Shown here: positions 33,501 through 44,821 of the stretch, piece after piece
How positions within the stretch are numbered: the stretch's first letter is position 1
How the letters are laid out: every line of letters starts with the position of its first letter
From: Mytilus californianus
Lineage: Eukaryota > Mollusca > Bivalvia > Mytilida > Mytilidae
Direction: 5' to 3'
DNA length: 64,000 bases
NCBI RefSeq assembly: GCF_021869535.1
Contig: NW_026262734.1
Location: 94,369,285-94,433,284 of the forward strand
Notes under the pieces: generated by a model
The model's input: the letters and a program-made list of their open reading frames with translations, nothing else
Database searches by the model: none
What the model was told of the DNA's origin: nothing
Translations under genes and position numbers: made by a program

Positions 33501-36426
33501 AGGCCATCATCAATACATCTGAAAGTTAAAATAAATTAACCTGGCAGGCTTTCCCTTTTGTCTTTGAGACGGTTTTGCAAGAATTCTGTTTCAAATGAGT
33601 ACAGAAACAAGTCGACCGGTATGGTACACAATTAATACTCACTGGAATACCGATTGTTTCCTGAATTAGAAACCCAATAAACTCAAAAAATATGTTGTCG
33701 ATCAAAATGTTAAGTGAAGATATCGTCATTTGTGTTTTTGTTGTTGAAATCAGTGTGGTTCTTCACAAGGTAAGAATTGTAATAACCTAAGACAAAAAAA
33801 AAATGTATCGATTCCAATTTTTTTTTAGAAAAGCACTGTTGAAAGATATAATCGATCTTTCAAATGAGCATAGGGAATATTAGTAAAGAGAGTATTGCAA
33901 AACTATTAGGACTGGGATTGAAGATTCTTTAGAATTTCTAAGAATCCACATCCTTTTGACACCGCTGGTTGAGTTTACCTCATCACAATATTTTTGAAGA
34001 CAATTTTTTACTTTAAATAATGGCAGTAAGAACTTTAGAGGCCTAATAAGTTGAAAATATAGATGACAATGTGTTTGTATACATAAGATTAGGATTGATA
34101 AAAAAAAAGAAAAAAAAAAAGAAAGAATTAACAATTTTTTATATGAAACACTTGAATTGAATTCATCTCACTTTGTTTTTAAACTTTTATGCAGTGCAAC
34201 GCAATCTCACCACCATATCTGAACTAGCAGTTAGTAAAACAGCCTGCTAATTTAGTCAACTATTAGTAAATGTGTATATTCATAATTCTTGTACACATAT
34301 TACAGATGATGAAAATAACATTTTATTTACTTCATGCGTCTGAAGCGCTTTTCTGAATTGACCTTCACCAAGAACACTTAAGGATGTACTTAGGTCAGGT
34401 TCAGGATTTTTTGTCAGATGTTCGGACTCCTTGGTTTGTTTTCCTACGATACAGGGTAAAATATTTTGCCCCATAACACCCATTTTTCTTTTCATATAAG
34501 ACTTCAATAGCTCATAAAAGTCATTTACCAAAATTTAAGAAGATTCTAGAAATCTTTTCTTTCGATTTGAGACCCAAATAATAACAATGCAAATATAAGA
34601 TTAAAGTCCGAGTCAGCCTTTTCTCGCCATTAAAAAAAAAAAATAAATATCTCGAAAAGGAGCTCCATAATCTATTAATATTTTTAGCTTATTTTGTTCC
34701 TAAACTAATGTTCTTCTGACTTATAGTATCAATTTTAAGTTCTAGATTTTTTCAATTTCACCTAAGTACATCCTTTACCTCAAACATTTGAAAGCCAAAG
34801 ATGTATAAGACCTAAACACGTGCAGAGATATATGATCAAAAGGGACTTTAAGAAATTGCCAAATTCTTCGTACGTCAACTTTGCTTCAGTGAGTTGGAAC
34901 CTTAGTTTCTTAATTAATTCTGAATATATCAACGAATAATTGACGGATGTATAATTGTTATAAGAGATATATAGTAACTCTAATAAATTGTGAAAAGCTG
35001 ATATATATATTTTAAATTAGTATGAAAGGACTGTTTTTAAGGATGTTTGCTACTCTGTTTCAAAATAACAAGCTGTTTAAAAGACTGTTATAAATTGATA
35101 GTATATAAATAAAGGAACTAAAAAAGCAGAAAAAATTTAAGGGTCCGTGTGCTTGTTTTCGAGATATAAGCCATTGAAAATTTGGCGGGAAATAATTCTC
35201 TCTAGACTTTTCATACATTTAACATTGGCACCCTTTTTCTTTAAAAAATTATGAAAAAATAACAAGGATTTTAAAGCATTTTAAAATATGGCTATTTAAA
35301 CTATATGGAATAAGATTATGAAAAGAAAAATAGGGGTTAGCGGGCAAAATTTGTATAGGCACTAACATGAATAAAACTAGAGGATTCCGAATATCTGACA
35401 AAAAGTCAAAAACAAGAGTAGCGAACATCCTTAAATGTCTTAATTAAACCACTCAGATGACATGGTATGATATTTGCTTATTTGCTAAATTAATTTCAAA
35501 AGATATTTCTGCTGTTATAAATTGAGACTTAAGAATACCTTGTTTTAAGATAATTTAGATCTCCTTCTTATTTAGGAAGTTTCATTTTTCACACTTCAGT
35601 ACGTTAAAACTGGTTCAAATTCGCCTATAAATATTAATAGTTGCATGTTGTGTTTCATGTATAATACGTTCCTTCCAAAACGAGATTTAGGAGATGAAAT
35701 AGTAACCTGCTGGCAATTTAAAAATCGATTTTTGACTTTGAACTACAAAAGGTTTCAAAGTCGGATCTTTTAATTAATTAACATTTTGTTCTAGTCAATG
35801 TATAATATTTGAACAAATGAGATACAAGTAAGTATTATATATGAATTAAGTTTTTTTTTATCATGATTGATTACTTTTTAAGGAAATTAGATTAGATATT
35901 CAGTGTTGATTTAGGTTGTATATAACTCACATAGCAATTCTAATCCAAGGATATTCGTTAAAGATAGCATATATTCAGTTATCTGTATATTACAAAAACA
36001 AATGTTCAACTTGCGTAAAGTTTCGGTGGCCCGTTTTTGAAAAGTTTTGTATTCACATTTTATTTTTTAAGAAAAAAATCTTTTACATGCAATTCATTCG
36101 GCATCCGGCGACATGTGCCATTTATATATGTACATATAGAACATACCTCCCTTGAAACTTTCTCCTTCGTGTGAGCCGTTATCCAGTCGAACAGGTAAAG
36201 CTATTCCAGCAAGAAATATATCACTGATGCAGAGGTTCATAATGAACAAATGCACCGAAGTGAACGACTGTGCTTTGGTTGCAAAGACCACTATCACAAT
36301 ACTGTTCAATATTACAGCTAAGACACACATGATGGTTAGGGACGCTGCCAAACCTGGGACATCACCTAATGCTTCGCCTCCAGACATTTTACTTGTATTT
36401 GAATTGAGACAGTCAGTATATATCAA
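30233..36426 (-). CDS. Rhodopsin-class (class A) peptide-type G-protein-coupled receptor, complete, three exons
   Basis: Exons 36426-36147, 32271-31769 and 30502-30233 join in frame (phases 1 and 0) into 350 residues. Hallmarks fall where a class A receptor needs them: Asn41 (helix 1), Asp69 in LCISD (helix 2), Cys98 in DPVCK with Asp-Arg-Phe at 122-124 exactly 25 residues on (helix 3), Trp in SWVW (helix 4), Cys175 in the second extracellular loop, Pro200 (helix 5), Trp251-Ser-Pro253 (helix 6) and NPVIY at 291-295 (helix 7). Asn10 (NTS) and Asn171 (NVT) are possible glycosylation sites. DRF replaces DRY, and helix 6 has Leu where CWxP has Cys. The ligand cannot be told from sequence. The family resembles neuropeptide receptors (orexin/NPFF/QRFP-like), which is inference. 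An alternative start at Met14 would remove the first glycosylation site. Confidence 0.93.
30644..30910 (+). mobile_element. tRNA-derived SINE
   Basis: The head carries RNA polymerase III boxes: box A TGGCCGAGTGGT (30653-30664) and box B GTTCGAAATCC (30701-30711), 36 bases apart, as in a Leu/Ser-type tRNA. A body follows (gttggtggttctctctgggc, actccggcttcctctacc), and the tail is a short ATCA/CAAT repeat (caatcaatcaatcaacc). The body looks like the conserved core of MetaSINE-type elements, but that is recall. It sits in receptor intron 2. Confidence 0.7.
31769..32271 (-). CDS. Receptor exon 2: helices 3 to 6
   Basis: The acceptor is tgttttgcag and the donor is ATGGAG|gtatgg. The exon enters in phase 1 with GG completing a Gly codon. 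It encodes DPVCKMIMF, VAIAVDRF, MVSWVWSVVVSSP, the loop with TSCGSHD, VLSYVVPLILITISYV, a basic third loop ending LKKRMKIVRLL, and VVFALLWSPYFALFGME. Confidence 0.95.
32316..32505 (+). repeat. Interspersed repeat R2
   Basis: gctagctataaaaccagg, aatccaccattttctac, gtaccaagtcaggaatat and cattcgtttgatctgtttg are colinear and about 90% identical by eye to 39838-40020. It lies in receptor intron 1. Confidence 0.7.
33192..33434. mobile_element. 243-bp inverted-repeat element, TTA target duplication
   Basis: TTA (33189-33191), then GGGAGCTACCATTTGATTTTT. The right end is its reverse complement AAATCAAATGGTAGCTCCC, followed by TTA (33435-33437). The interior has repeated gcaggac/gcaggat blocks and a run of about 20 C. 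It lies in receptor intron 1. The truncated relative at 25320 shares the terminus and the internal tcctgcc motifs. Confidence 0.8.
34382..34773. mobile_element. 392-bp inverted-repeat element, TTAA-type
   Basis: TTAA (34378-34381) then GGATGTACTTAGGT. The right end is ACCTAAGTACATCC followed by TTTA, a one-base decay of TTAA. It lies in receptor intron 1. Confidence 0.65.
35041..35430. mobile_element. 390-bp inverted-repeat element, TTAA target duplication
   Basis: TTAA (35037-35040), then GGATGTTTGCTACTCTGTTT. The right end is AAACAAGAGTAGCGAACATCC, followed by TTAA (35431-35434). The right half is repeated at 20580-20745. It lies in receptor intron 1, 264 bases from the previous element, whose terminus also begins GGATGT. 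Confidence 0.75.
36147..36426 (-). CDS. Receptor exon 1: N-terminus, helices 1 and 2
   Basis: The ATG is at 36424-36426 and the donor GGAG|gtatgt follows 36147. It encodes NSNTSKMSGG, helix 1 (TIMCVLAVILNSIVIVVF) and helix 2 (FIMNLCISDIFLAGIALPV), then the start of the first extracellular loop (GSHEGESFKG). Confidence 0.92.
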
Positions 36427-37164
36427 AGGTTGTTTCGAAATTTTTAGTAAACGTTCTATTATTAGTTTTCAAGCCGAAATGTTTTACTTAATCGTTGTGT
36501 TATGCAGTAAGTAATCCAGTGGTTGAAACTTTTTTTTAACATTATATATATGACGACTTATCGATATCCATAAATTTCTCGACCTTGCTAGATGCTGATG
36601 TACGCCTGACTGAATAGATTGTACTTTACATTTATTTAGTTGTAAGTGTATGTCTACTTAATCTGTCAATCGCATATAATCTGGACCGCCTTCCGTATCA
36701 TTTTTTCTTTTACGTTGTTTCCAATAACATGAATAAGGCATGGTCGTAGTAAAAGAGGAGACGCCTTTTTTCTGGAATTTTTATATTTCAACAATGAATC
36801 GAACATCTGTTTATTTTTTTTTCTTTTAAATGAAATAAAATTCGACATTCACAAATATGTGTATACCAAATTCATTGAAAGATATTTTCATCGCCTAACC
36901 AGAGAACGATTTTTTTCAAACAAAAGTGCCTGTGGCATTTACTTTGTTTGTTTTCTAATTTGTGAGTACATTTTCATCTTTAAATGCTTAGCAATATAAA
37001 AATAACAGGCCAATTGTTTGACTAAGGATTACACCTTTACACACAGAAGAGCAAAATATATATTATCTTAGATTATCCAAAAGATATGCATTGAGGCATT
37101 ACGTTGCTAAAGATATATATATATATTTCAGTACAAATACTTGACAAAACAAACATTATAAGTA

Positions 37165-37315
37165 TAATTTTGATGGGGTTCGTGTTGCTCAGTCGTATGT
37201 TTTCTATGTTGTGTCTTGTGTACTGTTGTTTGTCTGTTTATCGTTTACATTTTTAGCCATGAAGTTGTCAGTTTATTTTCGCCTCTCTTTTGAACTTTTG
37301 AACTCTATGTAGCAA
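37165..37315 (+). repeat. Interspersed repeat R3, 3' portion
   Basis: gatggggttcgtgttgctcag, actgttgtttgtctgttt and ttagccatgaagttgtcag recur at 37697-37865 and 41115-41280. The shared order and orientation mark one family with at least three copies here. Confidence 0.65.
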
Positions 37316-37349
37316 CATTCCAGCAGCGCCTGCATATGAAGTATAAAGT

Positions 37350-37865
37350 TTCAAGTTTAAATGATAGTCTAGGCCATGTATTACTTATCATGATTTCCGT
37401 GATTGAGAGTTGCTGCTCACAAGGAAGTTATTAAACCAAGAGTTCAAAGTGGTGATGTTGAAATTATCTCTTCGTTATTTTTACGGACGCCATGGCGAGG
37501 TGGTTTACTGCTATGAAATCTCTGTTTCTCAGATGACGAATGATATGTTCCAATTGTCGTACCTTAAATCCCATCCTATTTTCCGCGAATATGACATACA
37601 TATCATCCGATTTTACTTACACGAGCAACAAGAAGGGTGCTACATGTAGAGCAGGATCTGCTTACCCACACTGAGCACATGAGATCAACTCTGGATTTGG
37701 TGGGGTTAGTGTTGCTCAGTCTTAAGTTTTCTAGTTTGTGTTTTGTATGCTGTTGTTTGTCTGTTTTTCTTTCTTTTTTTGCCATGGCGTTGTCAGTTTA
37801 TTTTCGTCTTATGAGTTTGAATGTCCCTTTGGTATCTTTTGCCTTTCTTTTATTTGAAATGTGAA
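37350..37865 (+). repeat. Interspersed repeat R3, longer copy
   Basis: Includes the 3' portion seen elsewhere plus about 350 bases upstream (aaaccaagagttcaaagtgg, acggacgccatggcgagg, gagcaggatctgcttaccc). From recall this is the 3' region of an abundant bivalve retroelement. The open frames here are too broken to name a protein. Confidence 0.55.
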
Positions 37866-37939
37866 GAAAATAAATTGCCACCATAATCTATTATTATTTC
37901 ACTTTCGGTATTCGCTACTTATTATAATAGATATCAAGA

Positions 37940-38085
37940 CAGGGAAGTTAGCTAGTGCTCTTTAACTTCGTACTTTGTTTGGCCTTTTTGAATTTTTTAA
38001 TCGAGGGTCATTGATGATTCCTTTGTAGACGAAACGCGCGTCTGGTGTATAAAATTCAAATCCTGGTATCTATGATGTTTATTTA
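37940..38085 (+). ncRNA. Decayed hammerhead-ribozyme repeat, copy 1
   Basis: Core region at 38011-38049: TTGATGA stands for the CTGATGA box, a short stem II (TTC ... GAC), GAAA at 38031-38034, stem III ACGC/GTGT closing on GCGTCTG, then A at the expected cleavage position. C3 of the core is changed to T and the first stem II pair is lost, so it is probably inactive. Confidence 0.55.
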
Positions 38086-38099
38086 GAAGCAATTTATAA

Positions 38100-38175
38100 T
38101 ACCGTTTAAGATGAGTCGTATGGTTCATTAAACGCGCGTATGGCATACGAAAATATATGTCTGGTATCTTTTGTA
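38100..38175 (+). ncRNA. Decayed hammerhead-ribozyme repeat, copy 2
   Basis: AAGATGAGTCGTATGG and TTAAACGCGCGTATGGCATA correspond to the box, stem II and stem III of copy 1. The GAAA has become TTAAA. It is followed by the same ctggtatctttt flank as copy 1. Confidence 0.45.
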
Positions 38176-38494
38176 TGTTTTACAATCACTGGGTCGAAGT
38201 CTCTTCTGGTGTAAGTTTCGGCTCCGACTACAAGGGTACCACCATCGCCATAGTCGGAACTCATGGTCTTACATGAACTACCATAGATGTGGTCAACTTT
38301 GGTATATCATAATCAAAGCTTAAATGTCCTTTACCAGAAATAGTACACATTTTTATTTTGAATGCTCTTTTTAACCAGAATGCTAACATGAAATACCTTC
38401 AATACGATCGTTTTGTGTAATCCAATCATGAAGGCATCCAGAAATTCGAAGCTCTTTTAACTTTTTAATTATTTTAGATGTCCATCTGTTTAAA

Positions 38495-38560
38495 TCCGAG
38501 TACCACTTAAGAGTCTTATGCAGGCGAATCGCGCGTCTAGCGATATCATTAAATGGTAAT
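38495..38560 (+). ncRNA. Decayed hammerhead-ribozyme repeat, copy 3
   Basis: CTTAAGA (38506-38512), stem II GTC...GGC, GAATCGC, loop GCGTCTA, GCGATA. Stem III is still paired (TCGC/GCGA), but core bases G5 and A15.1 are changed. Confidence 0.45.
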
Positions 38561-38767
38561 TGTTTTTGCTTTATTTTTTTTTTAAAAGTTTTTAGAAGTT
38601 TTTTGGAAGACGTTTTTTATTTATTGCTTGCAGTATTTTAGTATTTGTTTTATATAACAAGTTAGAGACAACAATAGTTTATTCTTGTAAAACACATCAA
38701 TTGAAAATATACAAATTGAATCAAAAATAAAAAAAAAAAATATCACATGGAACGAGAAATGATGTGC

Positions 38768-38860
38768 CGATCGATCGATCTCGATCTCGATCTCGATCTC
38801 GATCGATCGATCGAGAGAGAGAGAGAGAGAGAGATAGATAGATAGAGAGAGAGAGAGAAA
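38768..38860. repeat. Compound microsatellite (GATC, CTCGAT, GA, GATA)
   Basis: cgatcgatcgatctcgatct...cgatcgatcgatcgagagag followed by (GA)n and (GATA)n. The GATC part is self-complementary. A chance minus-strand frame of 91 residues (Ser-Leu repeats) covers it and is not a gene. Confidence 0.9.
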
Positions 38861-38899
38861 TATTGTTATATTTGATTTGGAATTTACATTTGGCATAGG

Positions 38900-39815
38900 A
38901 TTCCCCTCTGTATAGATGACCAGGGGTTATATCATATTATGATGTTGTTGAGCAGCAAAATAGTTTCTGTTTAATTAATTTATATCTTGTTAGACTAAGG
39001 GCGATTTAGAGCTCGGTATTTTGTAACGACATTTATGCTTTGTTAAAGTAACTGTATATTGACTCCAAAACGTTTTTGTTATTTGGTATAGATAGGTTGC
39101 TGACAGATGACGTAACCCCAACATCTACCGCTTTTTTATAAACTTTTATATCCATTGAATGGTTATTATTCAGAAATGTTACCAAGTGCATAAAAATCAG
39201 TTGTGTTTTTATCCAAATAAGTGGTACTTATCCAAAGTAGACAGTGTTATATTTCTCCCAAATCAACACTTTTATCTATCTAAAAGATACATTTTTTTTC
39301 GTTATGTTACCATGTTACAGAATATCTTCCTTTCAGAAATATCTTCCTGGTTTATTTTTGTGGTACGTAAAAGATTCGATAGGCAGTGTAGCATTTCGTT
39401 AAAAATTAACACTTATATCAATCTAAAAGACGAAAAAAATGAATGTAATTATGTTTCAAAGCATCTTCCTTGTTCATAAATTTTTCAATTTAGCTCGCTC
39501 TGTGTAGATAGTGTTAAGAATTTAGCAGTTTGTCAGCAAACAGTCAAGGATTAGTGCAGTTTTTTTTTTAATGATTCTGACTAACTGATTATGAGAATTT
39601 AATTGTATCACCTGACGTCCAGGTTTCTTTCCCCTAGACGGTTCATCCTGCAAATTTAGAACTTTTGTGTTATTGTGCTATCGCCTTTTTTGTATTCTTG
39701 TCATTCATTTTTGCTTATGTGCTTTATCCATATGCCATTTTGATTTTCTTTGTTGACATATTTGTTTGTTTTTATAGTGATTAAGATTGTTGTCAATATA
39801 ATGGAATTATATGCG
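38900..39815. other. No gene seen
   Basis: AT-rich with frames up to 106 residues (39159-39479) but no splice-supported or recognisable protein. ttatagtgattaagattgttgtc at 39774-39800 leads into the R2 copy. Confidence 0.4.
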
Positions 39816-40025
39816 ACTGTCATACAAGTGAGAGGTTTAGCTAGCTATAAAATCCAGGTTTAATCCACCATTTTCTACATAAGGAAATGCCTGTACCAAG
39901 TCAGGAATATGACTGTTGTTTTCCATTCGTTTGATGTGTTTGAGCTTTTGATTTTGCCATTTTATAAGGGACATTCCGTTTAGAATTTTCCTTGGCGTTC
40001 GGTATTTTTGTTGTTTTACTGTTTT
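39816..40025 (+). repeat. Interspersed repeat R2, with 5' extension
   Basis: Opens gactgtcatacaagtgagagg, then the same sequence as 32316-32505. A reverse fragment (ggtggtttaaacctagcttt) is at 49160-49215. The 95-residue minus-strand frame is a by-product of the repeat. From 40026 to 41110 nothing was recognised. Confidence 0.65.
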
Positions 40026-41114
40026 CATAGATCGTTTAAACAACATGTATAAAACATCCATAACATGACACACCTCCTCCTGTATATCATCAACAAATAA
40101 TGTCAGTAAAATTGGGAAGTTCATTGATCTCTTTTTCCGATGACATACTTGAAAACTTTTAACGTTAAATACCTGGTTTCATGACGAAAATATAACTGCA
40201 TGTCGGACAAACATGTCGTTAATTTTGTCCATCAAAAATCTATGCCACTTAAATAGACCAAAGAAATCCATTTTTTTTTATTTACAAGCATTTTGAAAAA
40301 AATGAACAATCATATAAACAATTCGAAGATTCCCCTAACTTAAAAATCTGAAAGCTGTGGTTGATTACAAGAGTTATGACAAATAAAGGCAACAGTAGTA
40401 TCCCGCTGTTCGAAATTCATAAATCGATTGAGAAAAAACAAATCCACATACTGCATATACTCTCGGTCTAAATGACTATATCATGGGACAAGGCAACACA
40501 TTTAAATCTTTAATTGATATCATGAGTATTGTTGACTGTATAAAAGGCAATGAAACACAGGTTTCATGGTAAACGTATCAACAATAATAGACGAATTGAA
40601 CATGGAAAACGTTTTTCACTTCCAAATCTTATGTCTATATTCAAGAATAAATGTAGACATTAATCATTATGCAAAATGGATGAAATCCAAATTAAGAAAT
40701 GATATAAAACTGATAGAGTGTGATACAATATCCTCATTCAATATTAATTATTAAGGAAAATGGATGAAGTACAAATTCATGAATTAAATAATATTTTAAG
40801 AGTGTGATACAATACTGTTTTTCAGTCTATGTATTGAGGGAAAACTTATCGTTACGGTTTTTAATTACCATAGGCTGTTCCCGCGAATTGATAAAAAGAT
40901 AAAAAAAGGTCTTTTCTAGCAAAAATAAATAAAGGTATTGTTTTTATTAATATATTAAGTATATTAAAAGTCCCAACAATCTAAAACTTTTTATTTACTT
41001 CTTTGATAACATAGAACAACCTATTATTTCTAAACATATAAAATCAGTTTTTGAATTCGTATTGTAATGTTATCAACAATTTTAATCTAAATCGTAAAGT
41101 AATATTATCAACAA

Positions 41115-41280
41115 TACCTTGGTGGGGTTTGTACTGCTTAGTCTTTAGTTTTTTATGTTGTTTTCTGTGAACTGTTTGTCTTTTGATCGTAGCTTTTTGC
41201 AATGACATTGTCAGTTTGCTTTCGAACTATAAGTTTGAATATTACTTTGGTATCATTCGTATTTCTTTAGATTTTTCTGA
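41115..41280 (+). repeat. Interspersed repeat R3, 3' portion
   Basis: ttggtggggtttgtactgctt, actgtttgtctttt, atgacattgtcagtttgctt: the same order as at 37165 and 37697. Confidence 0.6.
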
Positions 41281-41541
41281 GAAAAAAAGTGTTAACGACG
41301 ATTAAGTACTTATTCATATTGTTACATCCTTTCATTGTTAAAATCTAGCTGTCGTTTTATTAATTGTGTCGTTGGGATGCTGCATCGTTGATGTAAACCA
41401 ATCATCTCGTTTTATTTAAATTTACAAATACAAGTGAGAACTTCAGATTAAATCTATGGGTTACACAGAATATGGCGAGCTAGCGAATTTAATATTGAAT
41501 ATAACATAAAACCTTTTTTAAGTAAGCTGTCATAGCATGTA

Positions 41542-42290
41542 TCAAGCACCTTGTTTATGTTTTACAATATAAATGAACGCAATACTGCTACAGTTTGAAA
41601 CTATCAACTCATTGTCAGACCTGACATATTGAAGAACAGTCGGATTAACGAGCCTATCTTCTTTGGAAAGAACTTGTCTATAGTGTTGTCCATCAGAATA
41701 GATGACTATCACGTTTTCCGTCTTAGCACCGACAACAAAAACGTTTCCATAGTTATCTGCAGAAACTCCCAATGGAAAGCTTAGATCACTTTTATCATTG
41801 AAAGTCCATTTTATGTTACCTTGAATGTCACAACTGTTTACACAGGTCAGTGTTATTATCCGTGTAGAAAAGTTTCTCATCACATGTTGTAATGTACACA
41901 CGAGATGCAATTTGGTTCGTCATTAAACGTGTCACGGATTCGTCTTCAATATTTATTAAATACAATCCATTCTGATCGTCACAATTTGAAAGAATAAATT
42001 AAGTTATTTTCTTTGAAAACAACTCAATAGTTTTTTGTTACTACTTTTAATGACATGATAAGTTTTCTGTTCTTTATGTCAATTATGTTAATTTGTCTTC
42101 AGTCTTCATGAACCCCAGTGGCAGCAGCAATAGAACCATCTTCAATATATGCAACGTGAAAAGCACGACCAATATTTATTGCAAACTCTTGTGAACCATC
42201 TGCTTTTAAAACTTTCAGTTTTCTTTCTATATAGCACTGGACCATCATCACTGTTTGATGGGGACGCTGTAAGAGTTTCAATATGTTCAT
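41542..42290 (-). pseudogene. Beta-propeller (NHL) gene relative, frameshifted
   Basis: Minus-strand translations in several frames are colinear with the intact gene at 46784-47788. ERKLKVLKADGSQEF matches GKIKVFRSDGSEDL. RQINIIDIKNRK matches RQIYIIDIENKK. LYLINIEDESVTRLM with KLFYTDNNTD matches the YYTDRKT segment. WTFNDKSDLSFPLGV with SADNYGNVFVVG matches the NHL repeat at its C-end. At least one in-frame stop and two frame changes separate them, so no full protein can be made. The N-terminal region is missing. Confidence 0.8.
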
Positions 42291-42309
42291 GGCACAGAGA
42301 CTTTTTTTG

Positions 42310-42465
42310 AAGTTATTGGCGGGGAAATTCTACGAAGTGTTGATTCAAAGGATATCGTGCTGACAATAAGACAAAAGCTGATAGAGGAACCACACCCACC
42401 CTGTCTAAAAAGTACTGGCGTTTGAACAGAGAACTTATTCCAGTTGGATCAGGTAAAAGTTAAAT
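42310..42465 (+). pseudogene. Unrecognised coding-like fragment
   Basis: Frame FEVIGGEILRSVDSKD, IVLTIRQKLIEEPHP reads openly, then continues in another frame as SKKYWRLNRELIPVGSG up to a possible donor (caggtaaaag). Base use is less AT-rich than its surroundings. It may be an old exon with a one-base shift. I cannot name a family. Confidence 0.3.
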
Positions 42466-43339
42466 ATACAAAAATATAAAAGTCTTTTGTCAGTGAAGAC
42501 GAATAGATTTCTTTTTCAAACCCGCCACATATAGTAGCGAGGTATTTTATGATAACGCCATTTTCATTGACAGTTATGTGCCCACCTGTCCGTCCTTACC
42601 CGGTGGTTTCCAATTAATAAATTGAGAGCGTATCAAAGGATTTTTTAAGAACTTTGCACAAATGTTCTATAAAATACAGGGTCAGCTTGATTTTCAGCAC
42701 ACTCCCATTTGTAGTGTTTGAGCTGTGCTGTTTTAAACTTTTGCCATCCCTTTCTTACCAATACATGGTTTCCTGGCAGATGAAAATTTTAAAACAGATG
42801 GAAGGATATTTTTCAAACTTTGCACAATAGTGTAGTATTATAAAATACAGGTCAAGTACAATTTTCAGCACAATTCCATGTATTGTTTTTTTTAATTATG
42901 CTGTTTTGAACTTTTGCCATCCCCTGTTTTTTACAGATACATGGAGGGGTATCACTTAATGTCTCATTAATGCACTATTTTTGAAGCTTGACTTATGTCA
43001 TGACTATTGAAGAGTTTTGGATGAAGAATAAAGAAAGGAAATAGGGAATGTTTCAAAGAAAAAAACAACCTGACCAAAAAAGAAAAAAAAAAAACAATTG
43101 AAAGCCAAGGTGACTCATGGGATGTGCAAGCATTCAGAGACATACTGTACAGTCTGTGACTTAAAACTCTTAATAAAAAGAATGTGGGAAAATACAATGT
43201 ATTTATCAGACCCCGGTGCACCTGTCAAGATATTGATTATTTTGCAATCTCATTGTTTGTGAGCCGTTAAAACAAATACAACTAGCTTTTAAACGCTTAA
43301 TCTATTCAAGTCTTACATTTAGATTTCTTTTTTCAACGC

Positions 43340-43720
43340 GACAGTATAAAAGTAAATGCGACAATAAAAACAGCTTGAAAAAAATAACATATAAACGATT
43401 ACACAAGTACTTATATCTATCATTTCAATTGTTCACATTATACAAAAATGCATAATCATAGGCATTTGCAACTATGACTGTTTATATTGGTAGATCTGTC
43501 ATAGTGCAAAGCTCCTGGATATGTTTTTCGATCAAATTTGTTTATGAAATAACTCATTATTCGAGATGACTGCCACATTACAAGACGCATCTCCCCATAC
43601 GTATACACTGCCAATGTTGTCTACGGCGATACCATTTGGGGATTTCAAAATATCCACATCTTTCAATGTCCAAAATGCAGCTGCGTCTAATACTCTAACA
43701 CAGTTTACACTGTTTGTTGC
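43340..43720 (-). pseudogene. Truncated copy of the beta-propeller gene C-terminus
   Basis: Closely matches 46690-47060 base for base (gcaaagctcctggatat, atgactgccacattacaag, gttgtctacggcgataccattt), including the 3' untranslated part (cacaagtacttatatct). It stops matching after the WTFKD-equivalent segment and has short deletions, so only about 80 residues' worth remain. Confidence 0.85.
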
Positions 43721-44489
43721 CTTGGAATCATCCAGTTTTATGAACCACCATGAATGTCTTCCTAGGCAAAAAGATGGAAAAGCTGTATTCTGTATTCATT
43801 ACCTTCTTAAATAATTTTTCTCAGTTATTGTTACTATTCAAGCCTATTATTCTCTTTTCGTTGTATTTTAACATCCCATAATACTCTATGCTTTATTTTA
43901 ATGCCCGTTTTCTAATGTTCTTAAGTTTCTTGCTCATTATTCTCTATGCGACAAACCCCATTCAGACCCTCTTAAAAAATAAAATAAAAAAAAACATCCC
44001 AATATCTATACACACAATAAGACATCATGCATTTTAGAGTGACTTGTATGATTCACTAAGACTATACTTTACCCACCATGAGTTGAGGTCTATTGAATTC
44101 TATTGTTCGATGAATCGTAATTTTTATTGCATACAGTCTAGTATGTAATATCAGCACATGAATAGTTGCAATACGCTTTTTACTGTTACTTTACGATTAA
44201 AGTCATTGGAAGTTGCAGCGACAAAAGGTATTGAAGACCATCTGATTGTTTAGGCAAAGAAGATATAACGAATCAACAGACTTCCAGAGCAACCATTATG
44301 CAGCACCACGCATATATTGCAAATTGAAACAAAATGATTGAATTTTCTGCGTAAGAAGCGCATATTTTGATTTACATTAAACAGGAACGTTCATCATGTT
44401 TTATAAAAAAAAATTAAATACAAACTCATTTAACTTTTCATAACAATACCATGAATACTATAAACATGATATACTTCTTTTCGTTTATC

Positions 44490-44790
44490 TATCAGCTTTT
44501 CAACGTTTCAAAAAGGTTTGGTTTCAAATGTTTTGAACTCGAACATTCATGAACAGACATTAATTATTAAAGTGCACATCTGGTGAAGTACAATTCGTAC
44601 CGTTTGACATGATTATTCACTTATTTTGTCATTTCTTTTTTATCTTATCTATAAACGAGGGGAAATTAGTATTGTTAATATAAAGTACAATTGAAAGTAA
44701 AAATAGCACACAAAGGAAATATAACTTTTAAATTTAAATTTAAATAATCGAACTTTTTAAAGCTTGATAATTTAATGACGCATATTTCTC

Positions 44791-44821
<31 letters not shown>

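Noticed and set aside
33479..33519. A 41-bp exon-like segment in receptor intron 1 (minus strand, ctttcag acceptor, tct|gtgagt donor) coding CIDDGLSLNNSHF
   Set aside because: Exon 1 ends in phase 1 and exon 2 needs phase 1. Including 41 bases would shift the frame and hit TGA in exon 2, whereas direct splicing gives FKGGDPVCK with correct class A spacing.
38621..38896. 91-residue frame with Ser-Leu and Glu-Ile repeats
   Set aside because: Translation of the GA/GATC microsatellite.
39837..40124. 95-residue minus-strand frame
   Set aside because: Coincides with interspersed repeat R2. The other R2 copy at 32316 does not keep the frame.
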